64,000 nt of DNA from Dehalococcoides mccartyi 195 (GTDB lineage Bacteria; Chloroflexota; Dehalococcoidia; Dehalococcoidales; Dehalococcoidaceae), in contig NC_002936.3 in the NCBI RefSeq assembly GCF_000011905.1, forward strand, positions 1 through 64,000, in the 5' to 3' direction. Position 1 is the stretch's first letter. Every line of letters starts with the position of its first letter. Shown here in pieces: positions 37,663 through 51,067 of this stretch. The notes beneath the pieces are model-generated. The model saw nothing but the letters and a program-made list of their open reading frames with translations. It did no database searches and had not been told where the DNA came from. Position numbers and translations under genes: made by a program.

Positions 37663-38762
37663 ACATTAAACAGGAAGTTGGCGGTATCCCCGTCCTGCAC
37701 TAGATAGGTTTTGCCTTCCAGCCTCAGCTGGCCGCGTTTCCTGACCTCTGCCAGTGAACCGGCCGCAAGCAGGTCATTTACGTGGACAATTTCCGCCCGT
37801 ATAAACCCCCGCTCTATATCAGAGTGGATTTTACCGGCGGCTTTCTGGGCTATAGTCCCGCGGGTAATAGTCCAGGCGCGCACTTCGTCAGGGCCTACGG
37901 TAAAGAAAGATATAAGATCTAAAAGCTCATACGAAGCCCTTATGGTGCGGTCCAGCCCGGTCTCTTTAAGCCCGTAGCTGGAGCGGAACTCGGCGGCTTC
38001 GGCCTCGTCCATGTTTATCAGCTCGGCTTCCAGTTTGCCGCACATTACAATCACCCGGTAGTTTTTGCCTCCGTAGCGGCCGTTGAGTTCGGCCTCCATT
38101 TCGGCGGCTTTGGGCAGGTCATCTTCGCCTATATTTATTACCATAAGCACCGGTTTGCTGCTCAGAAACTGGTATCCGGAGAGTATTTTGGCTTCTTCTT
38201 CGTCCAGTTCAATATCACGGGCGGGGATATCTTTCTCCATGGCCTCTTTGATTCTGGCCATGAGCTCTTTTTCCCGCTCCAGAGCGGCTCTTTCGGGGGG
38301 TTTGGCACCCTTCATCTGGCTGCCAATGCGGTTAAGCCTTTTTTCAATAATGGTCAGGTCTGAAAAAATAAGCTCAGCATTCATGGTGGTCAGGTCACGC
38401 TCTGCGTTCAGGCCGCCGGCGGGCAGGGGAATGGCGGTATCTTCAAATGCCCTAATAACATTCAGCAGGGCATCCACGTTTTGCAGCTGGGTCAAAAGCT
38501 CACCTGAAAAAGAGCTGTCTTTGGTGCCGCCCTTAAGGGAAGCGCCCACGTCAAAATACTTTATTTCGGCCGGGGTGAGTTTCTTGGGGTGAAACATCTC
38601 CTCCAGCGGGGTCAAACGGGCATCAGGCACTTTCACTATGCCTACGTTAGCCGAACTGCTCTGTGAATAAGAGCCGGTGGCGGCGTTACTGCGGGTGGCG
38701 GCGTTGAAAATGGTGGTGCGGCCGCTTTTAGCCAGACCTATTATACCTATTGTTACTGCCAT
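37659..38762 (-). CDS. YchF/Obg-like GTPase with altered P-loop
   Basis: The 367-aa protein has the YchF layout: N-terminal G domain, helical arm and C-terminal DUF933/TGS domain (FFTVGPDEVRAWTI, GKIHSDIERGFIRAE). But the P-loop, normally GxPNVGKS, is GLAKSGRTT, with Arg in place of the key Lys; the switch II segment reads YFDVGAS, not DxAGL; and the base-specificity motif is INIGED. Nucleotide hydrolysis may be weak or lost. The C-terminal half is well kept, so it is not a decayed gene. It follows the 80-aa gene by 21 bases. Confidence 0.85.
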   Translation of the reverse strand: MAVTIGIIGLAKSGRTTIFNAATRSNAATGSYSQSSSANVGIVKVPDARLTPLEEMFHPKKLTPAEIKYFDVGASLKGGTKDSSFSGELLTQLQNVDALLNVIRAFEDTAIPLPAGGLNAERDLTTMNAELIFSDLTIIEKRLNRIGSQMKGAKPPERAALEREKELMARIKEAMEKDIPARDIELDEEEAKILSGYQFLSSKPVLMVINIGEDDLPKAAEMEAELNGRYGGKNYRVIVMCGKLEAELINMDEAEAAEFRSSYGLKETGLDRTIRASYELLDLISFFTVGPDEVRAWTITRGTIAQKAAGKIHSDIERGFIRAEIVHVNDLLAAGSLAEVRKRGQLRLEGKTYLVQDGDTANFLFNV

Positions 38763-38783
38763 ATATTACTTTCGCTTTTGCTC

Positions 38784-39026
38784 CTAGATATCGTTCTTGC
38801 GGCTGTTTTTAAGTACGTCCCGGGATACCTTCAAGGCCAGGTCACGTTCACCGTAGCTTGCCTTGGTATTGCAGGCAATGTCCAGCAGGGCGCAGAGAGC
38901 CTCGTAGGAACCAAAGCGGGCAATATGTTTAATGGTCTGTTCCCTTATTTCAGGGGCTATTTCCATATCATTGGCAATGGCAATATGTTTGCGGAGTTCG
39001 TAGGGCATTACAACTTCTTCGGGCAT
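38784..39026 (-). CDS. 80-aa hypothetical protein upstream of the YchF-like gene
   Basis: Helical, acidic at the start (MPEEVVMPYELRKH), with a repeat-like helical body (IREQTIKHIARFGSYEAL) reminiscent of HEAT-type helices. No family recognised. GGAGG precedes the ATG. Probably in one transcript with the YchF-like gene. Confidence 0.65.
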   Translation of the reverse strand: MPEEVVMPYELRKHIAIANDMEIAPEIREQTIKHIARFGSYEALCALLDIACNTKASYGERDLALKVSRDVLKNSRKNDI

Positions 39027-39122
39027 TGTTTCAAATCCTCCAAGTGCAGCTTACGGGCAGATTGTAACATACTGCCAGGCATTTTTGCACTAAACTTCAA
39101 AGGTTACGCGCCCGTTTCGTTA

Positions 39123-39131
39123 TGCTACAAT
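39123..39131 (+). promoter_or_regulatory. holA promoter (extended -10)
   Basis: TGCTACAAT: extended -10 with TACAAT at 39126-39131; the -35 is weak. It lies 25 bases before the TTG start. Confidence 0.5.
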
Positions 39132-39155
39132 ATCAGCCGAAGGTGGCTGTTAAAT

Positions 39156-40184
39156 TTGCTGTATATTTTTACCGGCAGTGATGATTTTTCCCTGAAAGAA
39201 CGCCTGAAGCAGATAAAACTGGCTTTGGGTGATGAGTCTTTGTCCTCTGCCAATACCACCATGCTGGAGGGCAAAAACCTGACGGCTGCCGAACTTCAAA
39301 ACTATGTCCAGACTATTCCCTTTTTAGCCCCTGCCCGGCTGGTTATGGTAAACGGCCTGCTGGAGAGGTTTGAAGGCTCAAAAGGTAAAGCCGCCGCCAA
39401 AGATAAGGCAGACAAAAACAGCCCGGATGAATTTGCCCGGGCGCTGTCTAATCTGCCTCCCACAACCCTGGCGGTGCTTCTGGACTATACCACCGCTAAA
39501 GACGGTGATTACCGTGAAAAAGAAAAAGTATCCGCTTTGGCCTCAAACCCCCTTTTTAAGCTGGTAAGCCCCGGTGCTGAGGTAAAGCACTTTGCACCCC
39601 TTTCTGCCCAGAACCTGCCCGGCTGGGTAATGCAGCGTGCCAAACAGTCTTCTATCCAGATGTCTGTTCCGGCAGCCCGTCTGCTGGCCCGTTTTGTGGG
39701 GGCGGACTTGTGGGCGCTTTCCTCCGAGATTGAGAAACTGGGCTTGTATGCCCAGGGGCGGGCGGTGGAGGAAGCCGATGTTGAAAATATGGTGGGTTAT
39801 TCCCAGGAAGTAAATATATTCGGTTTGGTGGATGCCGTACTGGACCGCAAGGTTAAAGACGCCCAGCAGTCTCTGGCGGCTTTTACTGCCGGCGGCGGGT
39901 CACCCGGTTTTTTGCTGTTTATGCTGGTACGCCAGCTGCGGCTGATGGTGCGTTATACCGCCCTTAAAAAGCGGGGGCTGAAAGAGGCCGAGATTTTTAA
40001 AGCTATGGGCGGCTCTGAGTACGCCCTTAGGAAAACAGCCTCTCAGGCGGCCTGCCAGAACATGGACAGCCTTAAAGCTATTTATTCCAAACTGCTGGAA
40101 ACAGATTTTAATATAAAAACCGGCCGCTTTGAACCGGAGCTGGCCATGGGTTTGCTGGTTGCCGAACTTTGCGGGAGAAAATAG
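39156..40184 (+). CDS. holA: DNA polymerase III delta subunit
   Basis: HolA opens the sliding clamp in the clamp loader. The start is TTG at 39156, nine bases after AAGGTGG, giving 342 aa that open MLYIFTGSDDFSLKERL, as the family does; the frame upstream is only antisense to the 80-aa gene. Typical segments: FLAPARLVMVNGLLERF and VFGLVDAVLDRKVKDAQ (here IFGLVDAV), with the C-terminal helical collar. It overlaps nothing, and the VTT gene starts one base after its stop. Confidence 0.9.
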   Translation: MLYIFTGSDDFSLKERLKQIKLALGDESLSSANTTMLEGKNLTAAELQNYVQTIPFLAPARLVMVNGLLERFEGSKGKAAAKDKADKNSPDEFARALSNLPPTTLAVLLDYTTAKDGDYREKEKVSALASNPLFKLVSPGAEVKHFAPLSAQNLPGWVMQRAKQSSIQMSVPAARLLARFVGADLWALSSEIEKLGLYAQGRAVEEADVENMVGYSQEVNIFGLVDAVLDRKVKDAQQSLAAFTAGGGSPGFLLFMLVRQLRLMVRYTALKKRGLKEAEIFKAMGGSEYALRKTASQAACQNMDSLKAIYSKLLETDFNIKTGRFEPELAMGLLVAELCGRK

Positions 40185-40185
40185 C

Positions 40186-40797
40186 TTGGAAGAAAAACGA
40201 AAACAGTCACTGAAAGAACAGTTGAAAGCCGTAAACTGGGGCAGTCTGCTGCTGACCTTCGGGGCTCTTATAGCACTCAGCTTTCTGCTGGCCTGGGGGC
40301 TGAATTCGCTGGTGGACAATCTGGAAGTACCTCTTGATGAATATGCCTGGCTGACCTATGTGCTAGTTTTTGTTATGTCTATACTGGCCAACGCTACCGT
40401 AATAGCCCCGGTGCCCTTTGCCATTTCCATAATGGTTGCGGCCGCTACCAATTTTAACCCGGTGATGGTAGCCCTGTTTGGTGCTTTGGGCGGCAGTCTG
40501 GGTGAAATGAGCGGTTATTTTGCCGGCCGTCTGGGCAAGAAACTGGCTATTCCCGAAGGGCTGGTGGGTTACAGCCGGGTGGAAAGCTGGATACAAAAAT
40601 ACGGGGCTTGGGCAATTGCCTTTCTGGCTGCCCAGCCGGTAGTGCCTTTTGATGTGGGCGGGCTTATTGCCGGGTTGGCACGCATGCCTGTCCACAAGTT
40701 TTTGCCAGCCCTTTTTCTGGGTAAATTCCCCAAGTATATTGTGATGGTGTATGCCGGAATAGGCCTGATAGACTGGCTGCCTTTCCTGAAGAGCTAG
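40186..40797 (+). CDS. VTT/DedA-like membrane protein
   Basis: The start is TTG at 40186, eight bases after GGGAG, giving 203 aa. A basic cytoplasmic start is followed by about five hydrophobic spans with the VTT (SNARE-associated/DedA) core: GALGGSLGEMSGYFAGR and the later FDVGGLIAGLARMP. Such proteins may be lipid scramblases or transporters. Coupled to holA by position. Confidence 0.8.
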   Translation: MEEKRKQSLKEQLKAVNWGSLLLTFGALIALSFLLAWGLNSLVDNLEVPLDEYAWLTYVLVFVMSILANATVIAPVPFAISIMVAAATNFNPVMVALFGALGGSLGEMSGYFAGRLGKKLAIPEGLVGYSRVESWIQKYGAWAIAFLAAQPVVPFDVGGLIAGLARMPVHKFLPALFLGKFPKYIVMVYAGIGLIDWLPFLKS

Positions 40798-40830
40798 GTG
40801 CTTGTTTAGCTTTAAAAGTAAGGGGGCTTT

Positions 40831-41841
40831 GTGAACCGGAGTAATTTAGAGGCCATACTTAAGCCCTGTTTGTGCCTGGATATAGGCGGCAGTAAAATCC
40901 GCTCGGCGGTAGTGACCCATGACGGACGGGTGGTGGCCTGGGAACAGGAGCCTACCTGCGCCCGGAACGGGGCGGAGGGTGTATTTGAGAATATCTGCCG
41001 GGTGCTTGAGCGCCTGCTTGAGCGTAACAACCTTTGTATCTCCCAGTTTGAGGCCCTGTCTGCGGCGGTAGCCGGGGGTATAGATATGCCAAACGGACTG
41101 GTTACCCAGTCTCCCCATCTGCCCGTCTGGCGGGATGTACCCCTTCGGGATATGCTGGCAGAGCGTTATCTTAAAACATTCCTTATAAATGATGCCTCGG
41201 CCGCCGCTTTGGCCGAACACAAACTGGGAGCGGGGCGGGGGGTTAAAAACCTGGTTTACCTGACGGTCTCTACCGGTATCGGGGGCGGTATTATTATAAA
41301 TGATGAGCTTTATCTGGGGCAGAGCGGCTGTGCCGGTGAAATAGGGCATATGTGTCTGGATATAAACGGCACTGAAGATGTCTGCGGCAATGTGGGCTGT
41401 CTGGAAACGCTGGCTTCGGGTACGGCTATTGTCCGCAGGGTTCAGGCCGAACTTGCCGGGGGTGAGTTTTCCCTGCTTTCAGAGCGGTTTAAGGCGGATT
41501 ACTCCGCTTTGACGGCTGAGGATATCGGCCGGGCGGCTTCCGAAGGTGACAGGCTGTGCCAGGGGGTTATCCGCCGGGCAGGCGAATATTTGGGAATAGG
41601 TCTGGCCGGTATTGCCAATATATTTAACCCTGAGCTTATTATACTGGGGGGTGGGGTTTCCAAACTGGGGGAGATTTTTATTGAGCCTGCCCGCAAAATG
41701 CTTTTCAAACGGGCTTTCCGTCTGGCGGGGGATGATGTCCGGCTGGTTGCTTCGTTTCTGGGGGATAATGCCGGGGTGACCGGGGCGGCACTTTATGCCT
41801 ACGGCTGCCTGGGGGGCGGGGGTAAACCTTCTCAGGGCTGA
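40831..41841 (+). CDS. ROK family sugar kinase (glucokinase-like)
   Basis: The 336-aa protein has the ATP-binding CLDIGGSKIRSAVV, the catalytic NDASAAALAE, and the zinc-type motif VCGNVGCLETLASG, in which the first Cys of the usual CxCGxxGC is absent. The start is GTG 40831 after AGGGGG. Sugar substrate cannot be told; glucose or N-acetyl sugars are typical. Confidence 0.88.
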   Translation: MNRSNLEAILKPCLCLDIGGSKIRSAVVTHDGRVVAWEQEPTCARNGAEGVFENICRVLERLLERNNLCISQFEALSAAVAGGIDMPNGLVTQSPHLPVWRDVPLRDMLAERYLKTFLINDASAAALAEHKLGAGRGVKNLVYLTVSTGIGGGIIINDELYLGQSGCAGEIGHMCLDINGTEDVCGNVGCLETLASGTAIVRRVQAELAGGEFSLLSERFKADYSALTAEDIGRAASEGDRLCQGVIRRAGEYLGIGLAGIANIFNPELIILGGGVSKLGEIFIEPARKMLFKRAFRLAGDDVRLVASFLGDNAGVTGAALYAYGCLGGGGKPSQG

Positions 41842-41888
41842 ACGGGTGTTATATATAATATAGAAGACCCCCTGTCTCTTTATTAAAA

Positions 41889-41917
41889 TTGACAGTATAA
41901 CGGGCTTAAACTAAAAT
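41889..41917 (+). promoter_or_regulatory. alaS promoter
   Basis: Perfect TTGACA (41889-41894), 17 bases, then TAAAAT (41912-41917). The short leader of about 18 bases has no ribosome site. Confidence 0.85.
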
Positions 41918-41941
41918 CGTATTTATCTTATCTATCTTGAA

Positions 41942-44572
41942 ATGGCAGGTGCGGCTTTGTTTAGCAGTGATGAATTACGCGAAAATTATCTGAAATTTTT
42001 TGAGGAGAAGGGGCATAAAAGGATTGCCAGCTCTTCCCTGATACCCCACAATGACCCCACCCTTCTTTTAACTACCGCCGGCATGGTGCAGTTTAAACCC
42101 TATTATCTGGGGGTGGCCAAGCCGGAAAACTCGCGTATGACTTCCTGCCAGAAGTGTTTCCGCACTACCGATATTGAATCCGTGGGGGATGCCAGCCACC
42201 TGACCATGTTTGAAATGCTGGGCAATTTCAGTATCGGCAATTACTTTAAAAAAGAGGCTATTGCCTGGGCCTGGGAATATGTGACCCAAAGGCTTAATAT
42301 ACCTGCCGAAAAACTCTGGGTGACAGTTTATCTGGATGATGACGAGGCTATTGCCCTCTGGAAGGAACAGGGAGTACCCGAAGGGCGGATAGTCCGGCTG
42401 GGTGCGGCTGATAACTTCTGGGGTCCGGCCGGGGATTCAGGCCCCTGCGGCCCGTGCAGTGAAATCCACTATGATTTCGGGCAGGAAATGGGCTGCGGCA
42501 AGGCTGATTGCAATCCCTCCTGCAAGTGCGGCCGTTTTTGTGAAATATGGAATCTGGTATTTGTCCAGTTTAATCAGGATAAAAGCGGCAAACGCCAGAA
42601 TCTGCCTGCCCCCAGCATTGACACCGGGATGGGGTTGGAACGCTTGACTATCCTGATGCAGTTCAGGAAAAACGTATATGAAACCGATATATTTGCCCCC
42701 GTTATAGAAAAAGCCTGCCAGCTTTCGGGCAGGCAGTACGGGATTGATGCCGAAACTGATAAGGCTTTGCGGATAGTATCCGAACACAGCCGGGGCATTA
42801 CTTTTCTGATTGCAGACGGGGTTATCCCGGATAAGGCGGGGCGGGGGTATGTGCTTCGCCGCCTGCTTCGGCGGGCAGTCCTTTTCGGGCGCAGGCTGGG
42901 CCTGGAGAAACCCTTTCTGGTGGACATGGCCGGGGCTGTTATTGCCCGCATGAGCGGCATTTACCCCGAACTTAACAAACGCCAGGCATATGTGCTGGAG
43001 ATGATAGCCAGTGAGGAAGCCCGTTTTTCGGAGACGCTGGCTACCGGGCTTGAGCTTCTGGAAGAAATAGTCCGCCAGACCAAGGGCGGGCAGATTTCCG
43101 GGCAGGATGCCTTTAAACTATATGACACTTACGGTTTCCCGGTGGAGATGACCACCGAAATAGCCGCTGAAAGGGGCTTAAGTGTAGACCTTGGCGGGTT
43201 TGAAGCCGAAATGGAAGTCCAGCGTACCAAAGCCCGTTCCAGCCGCAAGTTCAGTTTTGATGCGGCGGCTACTGCCGAGGCAGTCAAGAATATGCGCCAT
43301 GGGGAAAAGACCTGTTTTGTGGGTTACGAACTTACCCGCCAGAAATCAACTATTATGGATATCCTGACCGAAGGCGGCAGTGTGGACAGCATAGAAGAGG
43401 GTGATGAGGCCAGTATAGTGCTGGATGAAAGCCCTTTTTATGCCGAGATGGGCGGACAGGTGGGTGATACCGGTGAGATTATAACCGGCGGCGGGCGTTT
43501 TGAAGTTAAAAATACCCTTCACCTGCCTAACGGGGTTTTTCTGCATCAGGGGCGGGTAATAAGCGGCTGCCTGAAAATAGCTGAAACCGCCGCTGCCCAT
43601 ATTGACGAAGAACGCAGGCGGGATATTGCCCGTAATCATACCGCCACCCATATACTCCAGACAGCCCTCAGACAGGTGCTGGGTGAGCAGGTTCAGCAAA
43701 GGGGTTCGGTAGTTACGCCTGAGCGCCTCCGCTTTGATTTTTCCCATTTGAAACCCATGACCAAAGATGAAATCCGCCGGGCAGAGGAATTTGTAAATGA
43801 CAAAATCCGCCGCAACCTGCCGGTTTATGCCGAGGAAATGCCCTACCGCCATGCCCTGGAAGAGGGGGTAACCGCCCTTTTCGGGGAAAAATACGGTGAC
43901 AGGGTGCGGGTGCTTAGGGTGGGGCGTCCGGCTGTTTCAGCCGAACTCTGCGGCGGTACCCATGTGAGTGCCAGCGGCGAAATAAGCCTGTTTAAAATAG
44001 TCAGTGAAAGCAGTGTGGGGGCAGGCCTTCGGCGGATTGAAGCCGTAACCGGGCGTGAGGCCGAGGCTTATATTAACCTTCAGCAGGACAGTTTATCCGA
44101 GCTTTCGGGTATGCTGGAAGCTGCGCCTGAGGAATCTCCCCGTAAACTGGCTGAACTTAAAGAAGAGATAGATACGCTTAAGAAAACAGTCCAGAATCTG
44201 GAACGCCAGATGTCCCGCGGAGAGGCGGAAGAGCTGCTTTCCAAAGCTGAAGATTATAAAGGGATTAAACTGCTGGTCAGCCGCATGACTTCGGTCAATG
44301 CGGATACCCTGCATGAAACGGCTGATTTCCTGCGGGACAAGCTGGGCAGCGGGATAATAGTGCTGGGTACGGTTAGCGAGGACAAGCCCTTTTTCCTGTG
44401 CATGGTAACGCCGGACCTTATTGAGAAAGGTTATCATGCCGGCAATATAGTCAAAAAACTTTCCCAGATAGCCGGCGGCGGCGGCGGCGGCAAGCCGAAT
44501 ATGGCTCAGGGCGGCGGGCGTGACAAAGCCAAACTGGACGAAGCCCTGCAGGCTGTAAAGGGAATGCTATAA
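41942..44572 (+). CDS. alaS: alanyl-tRNA synthetase
   Basis: AlaRS charges tRNA-Ala. At 876 aa it is full length: class II core with [10 protein letters not shown] and the cysteine insert [13 protein letters not shown], the editing domain with HTATHIL and [11 protein letters not shown] (zinc ligands), a coiled coil around residues 735-765, and the C-Ala domain ending [17 protein letters not shown]. The ATG has no Shine-Dalgarno. ruvX and tgt follow closely, probably in one transcript. Confidence 0.97.
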   Translation: MAGAALFSSDELRENYLKFFEEKGHKRIASSSLIPHNDPTLLLTTAGMVQFKPYYLGVAKPENSRMTSCQKCFRTTDIESVGDASHLTMFEMLGNFSIGNYFKKEAIAWAWEYVTQRLNIPAEKLWVTVYLDDDEAIALWKEQGVPEGRIVRLGAADNFWGPAGDSGPCGPCSEIHYDFGQEMGCGKADCNPSCKCGRFCEIWNLVFVQFNQDKSGKRQNLPAPSIDTGMGLERLTILMQFRKNVYETDIFAPVIEKACQLSGRQYGIDAETDKALRIVSEHSRGITFLIADGVIPDKAGRGYVLRRLLRRAVLFGRRLGLEKPFLVDMAGAVIARMSGIYPELNKRQAYVLEMIASEEARFSETLATGLELLEEIVRQTKGGQISGQDAFKLYDTYGFPVEMTTEIAAERGLSVDLGGFEAEMEVQRTKARSSRKFSFDAAATAEAVKNMRHGEKTCFVGYELTRQKSTIMDILTEGGSVDSIEEGDEASIVLDESPFYAEMGGQVGDTGEIITGGGRFEVKNTLHLPNGVFLHQGRVISGCLKIAETAAAHIDEERRRDIARNHTATHILQTALRQVLGEQVQQRGSVVTPERLRFDFSHLKPMTKDEIRRAEEFVNDKIRRNLPVYAEEMPYRHALEEGVTALFGEKYGDRVRVLRVGRPAVSAELCGGTHVSASGEISLFKIVSESSVGAGLRRIEAVTGREAEAYINLQQDSLSELSGMLEAAPEESPRKLAELKEEIDTLKKTVQNLERQMSRGEAEELLSKAEDYKGIKLLVSRMTSVNADTLHETADFLRDKLGSGIIVLGTVSEDKPFFLCMVTPDLIEKGYHAGNIVKKLSQIAGGGGGGKPNMAQGGGRDKAKLDEALQAVKGML

Positions 44573-44594
44573 AGAACTGCTGCGGAGGGCTAAA

Positions 44595-45020
44595 ATAGGC
44601 CGTATACTGGCTCTGGACGTGGGTGACAAGTGGATAGGGGTGGCTTTGAGCGACCCCTTGCGGATACTGGCTTCGCCTTTGGTTATCCTCCGGCGTGACG
44701 ATGATGCAAAAACAGTGGAAAACATTGAAGCTTTAGTCAAAACCCACCAGCCGGATTTGCTTGTTATCGGCTTGCCGGTATCTCTGAACGGGACTATCGG
44801 GCCTCAGGCGGAAAAGGTAAAAGCCTTCAGCGGGCTGCTCTCACAGAGTTTAAATACCGAAATTATTTTCCGGGATGAACGCTTTTCCACAGACGAAGCC
44901 CGCCGCAAAATGAATGACAGCGGCAAAAACAATAAAACTGTCCGGGATGATGCGGCCGCGGCCGCAGTTATTTTGCAGGATTATCTGGACGAGACTAATC
45001 CGCCCTGCTTCCAGCCTTAA
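44595..45020 (+). CDS. ruvX: RuvX/YqgF Holliday-junction resolvase-like protein, probable ATA start
   Basis: RuvX is an RNase H-like nuclease tied to rRNA maturation and recombination. Motifs: [34 protein letters not shown] and [14 protein letters not shown]. The first standard start in frame, GTG 44619, would remove the beta-strand RILALDV that carries the first catalytic Asp. The family begins MxRILxLD, which corresponds to ATA at 44595, placed five bases after GGAGGG (44584-44589). No ATG, GTG or TTG is available upstream. I therefore choose ATA 44595 (141 aa); CTG at 44580 is less likely. Confidence 0.9.
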   Translation: MGRILALDVGDKWIGVALSDPLRILASPLVILRRDDDAKTVENIEALVKTHQPDLLVIGLPVSLNGTIGPQAEKVKAFSGLLSQSLNTEIIFRDERFSTDEARRKMNDSGKNNKTVRDDAAAAAVILQDYLDETNPPCFQP

Positions 45021-46220
<1,200 letters not shown>

Positions 46221-46295
46221 ATATTATCTGGCGGCTGTCTTGCGGCAGGGATAAAAAACGGGAGGTCAGGGGGCTGTTTTAACAGTGCTGTTTTC

Positions 46296-46304
46296 TGTTA
46301 TTAT
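46296..46304 (+). promoter_or_regulatory. extended -10 of the alcohol dehydrogenase gene (leaderless type)
   Basis: TGTTATTAT (TATTAT at 46299-46304), then six bases, then ATG 46311. No ribosome site. Confidence 0.55.
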
Positions 46305-46310
46305 ATTTTT

Positions 46311-47453
46311 ATGATAACAACATTTGAGCTATCCACCCGCATTATCTTCGGGGTGGGCAGCATAAGCAGCCTTAATCACGAAGCTTCACTGCTGGGCAGG
46401 CACGCTTTGCTGGTCACCGGTAAAAATTCGGTACGCCGTTTAGGCATACTGGAACGGGCCGCATTTTTGCTGAAAGAGGCCTGTATTCAAACCACCCTGT
46501 TTGACAGGGTAGAGCCCAACCCCCGTTCGTCTACGGTAGATGAGGCTATTGCCTTAGCCAGAGAGAAAGGGATAGACCTGATTATTGCTTTGGGCGGCGG
46601 AAGCGCTATGGATGCCGCCAAGGCCATTGCTTTCGGGCTGGCCTGTGAAGGACCTGTTTGGGATTACATAAAACAGGGAGAGTACCCTGAGGGTGATTTT
46701 CTGCCTCTTATTATGATACCCACCGTTGCCGCCAGCGGCTCGGAGGCAAACGGGAATGCGGTTATTTCCAACTGGGAAAAGCATGAAAAAAGGGTTATTT
46801 CGGATAGCCGTCTTCAGCCCAAAGTATCTCTGGTAGACCCCCTGCTGACCCTCAGCCTGCCTTCCCGCCAAACAGCCCAGGGCGGAGTAGATATATTCTG
46901 CCATCTGGCAGAACCTTATCTGACCGCCGCAGATGATGCTCCCCTGCGGGACGGAATGGCTGAACTGGCCATGCGGCTGGTAACAGAATATTTACCCAAA
47001 GCGGTTAAGACCCCGCATGACCTTCAGGCCCGCACCCAGCTTAGCTGGCTTTCAACTATTGCCTGTTCCCAGTTTATGTCACTGGGCGGCAGAAGCGGCG
47101 GCATGACCATGCACGGCTTGGAGCATGCCTTAAGCGGTTACTATGACATTGCTCACGCTGACGGTTTGGCTGCCCTTTTGCCGGCTTACATGAGAAACCT
47201 TTACCCGGTGCGGCGGCACCGTATAGAAATGCTGGGGGAAAAAGTATTCGGGCAGACAGACGGGATAGCAGCAGTTGAAAACTGGCTCAAAAAAAATAAT
47301 ATGGGTTTCAGCCTGAAAGAGCTGGGGGTTTCCGAAGCTAAAATTGATGAAATGGCGGCGGCGGCAATCGTGATGTCACCCTGGGTGAAAAACCATCCCG
47401 GTCTCCTTGACAAGAGGGTGGCTGCAAGTCTATACTCTGATGCTTTTAATTAA
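46311..47453 (+). CDS. iron-containing alcohol dehydrogenase family protein
   Basis: The 380-aa protein belongs to the group III (iron-type) dehydrogenases: NAD motif GGGSAMDAAKAIA, metal ligands DIFCHLAEPY (Asp, His), MHGLEHALSGYYDIAHADGLA (two His). Substrate unknown; relatives act on alcohols, lactaldehyde or butanol. The gene appears to have no leader. Confidence 0.9.
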   Translation: MITTFELSTRIIFGVGSISSLNHEASLLGRHALLVTGKNSVRRLGILERAAFLLKEACIQTTLFDRVEPNPRSSTVDEAIALAREKGIDLIIALGGGSAMDAAKAIAFGLACEGPVWDYIKQGEYPEGDFLPLIMIPTVAASGSEANGNAVISNWEKHEKRVISDSRLQPKVSLVDPLLTLSLPSRQTAQGGVDIFCHLAEPYLTAADDAPLRDGMAELAMRLVTEYLPKAVKTPHDLQARTQLSWLSTIACSQFMSLGGRSGGMTMHGLEHALSGYYDIAHADGLAALLPAYMRNLYPVRRHRIEMLGEKVFGQTDGIAAVENWLKKNNMGFSLKELGVSEAKIDEMAAAAIVMSPWVKNHPGLLDKRVAASLYSDAFN

Positions 47454-47522
47454 GCGCCTTTTACACAGCTTAAAAATCTGAAAAAATCTCCAAGGTTTTT
47501 CCCGCTGAACGTGGGGCCGCCC

Positions 47523-47552
47523 TTGACAGCGGCTAAAGCAATGGGATATAAT
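47523..47552 (+). promoter_or_regulatory. rRNA (23S-5S) promoter
   Basis: Consensus TTGACA (47523-47528) and TATAAT (47547-47552) with an 18-base spacer. Transcription should start near 47559, giving a leader of about 160 bases. Confidence 0.85.
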
Positions 47553-47632
47553 ACCCTTTGCCTCTGAATGAGGCAGAGAGATAAATGATAAAAATAGCTA
47601 CATAAAAATTAGTTTAAGGTGAATCCAAGCTC

Positions 47633-47658
47633 GCGGCTTGGTAATGTTACCAAGCCGC
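47633..47658 (+). other. perfect 12-bp hairpin in the 23S leader
   Basis: GCGGCTTGGTAA and its exact complement are separated by two bases and followed by a T-rich stretch. It could be an attenuator/antitermination element or a processing signal. It lies between the promoter and the 23S processing stalk. Confidence 0.6.
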
Positions 47659-47684
47659 TTTATATTTGTTACGCACTTTAAAAA

Positions 47685-50700
<3,016 letters not shown>

Positions 50701-50764
50701 TTAATATAGTGTAAACAAATATCGCTTGGATTAAAGTTAACAAGTGAATTAATAGCGTGCATCC

Positions 50765-50891
50765 GCTCCCCCGGTGGTTAGAGCGGGGTGGTACCACCCG
50801 TTCCCGTCCCGAACACGGTCGTGAAACGCCCCAGCGCAGACGATACTTAGGAGGCAACTCCTTGTGGAAAATATGCCACTGCCCGGGGAGC
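50765..50891 (+). rRNA. rrf: 5S ribosomal RNA
   Basis: 5S rRNA lies about 100 bases after 23S. The terminal helix pairs GCTCCCC (from 50765) with GGGGAGC (to 50891); the internal CCCGTTCCCGTCCCGAACACG segment (given in part) is the conserved loop B/C region. The mature ends may be a few bases inside. A T-run follows directly. Confidence 0.93.
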
Positions 50892-50953
50892 TTTGCTTTT
50901 TTATTCACTTGAAAGCAGGCTCCATTTTCCCCCTCGCTGCACCCATTAAAAAC

Positions 50954-50978
50954 AAGGCCTGTCGAGGGCCTTTTTTTT
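50954..50978 (+). terminator. rRNA operon terminator
   Basis: AAGGCC tgtcga GGGCCTT hairpin followed by eight T residues, downstream of 5S and before the clpC promoter. Confidence 0.85.
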
Positions 50979-51005
50979 ATTTCAAAGCTGATACCCCCTG
51001 TTTGC

Positions 51006-51035
51006 TTTACACTTTCTTTTTAGCTGAGCTATAAT
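51006..51035 (+). promoter_or_regulatory. clpC promoter
   Basis: TTTACA (51006-51011) and perfect TATAAT (51030-51035) with 18 bases between. The leader of about 25 bases has no clear ribosome site. No CtsR- or CIRCE-type inverted repeat was seen. Confidence 0.75.
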
Positions 51036-51067
51036 AAGATTACTAACCTAGTGAAAGTAAAAAAATT

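Noticed and set aside
38778-39155. Upstream extension of the holA frame to 468 codons
   Set aside because: The extra part is antisense to the 80-aa gene; TTG 39156 with AAGGTGG gives the family start.
41842-41941. T-box leader for alaS (also considered for hisS and cysS)
   Set aside because: Leaders are too short and lack the conserved T-box sequence and terminator.
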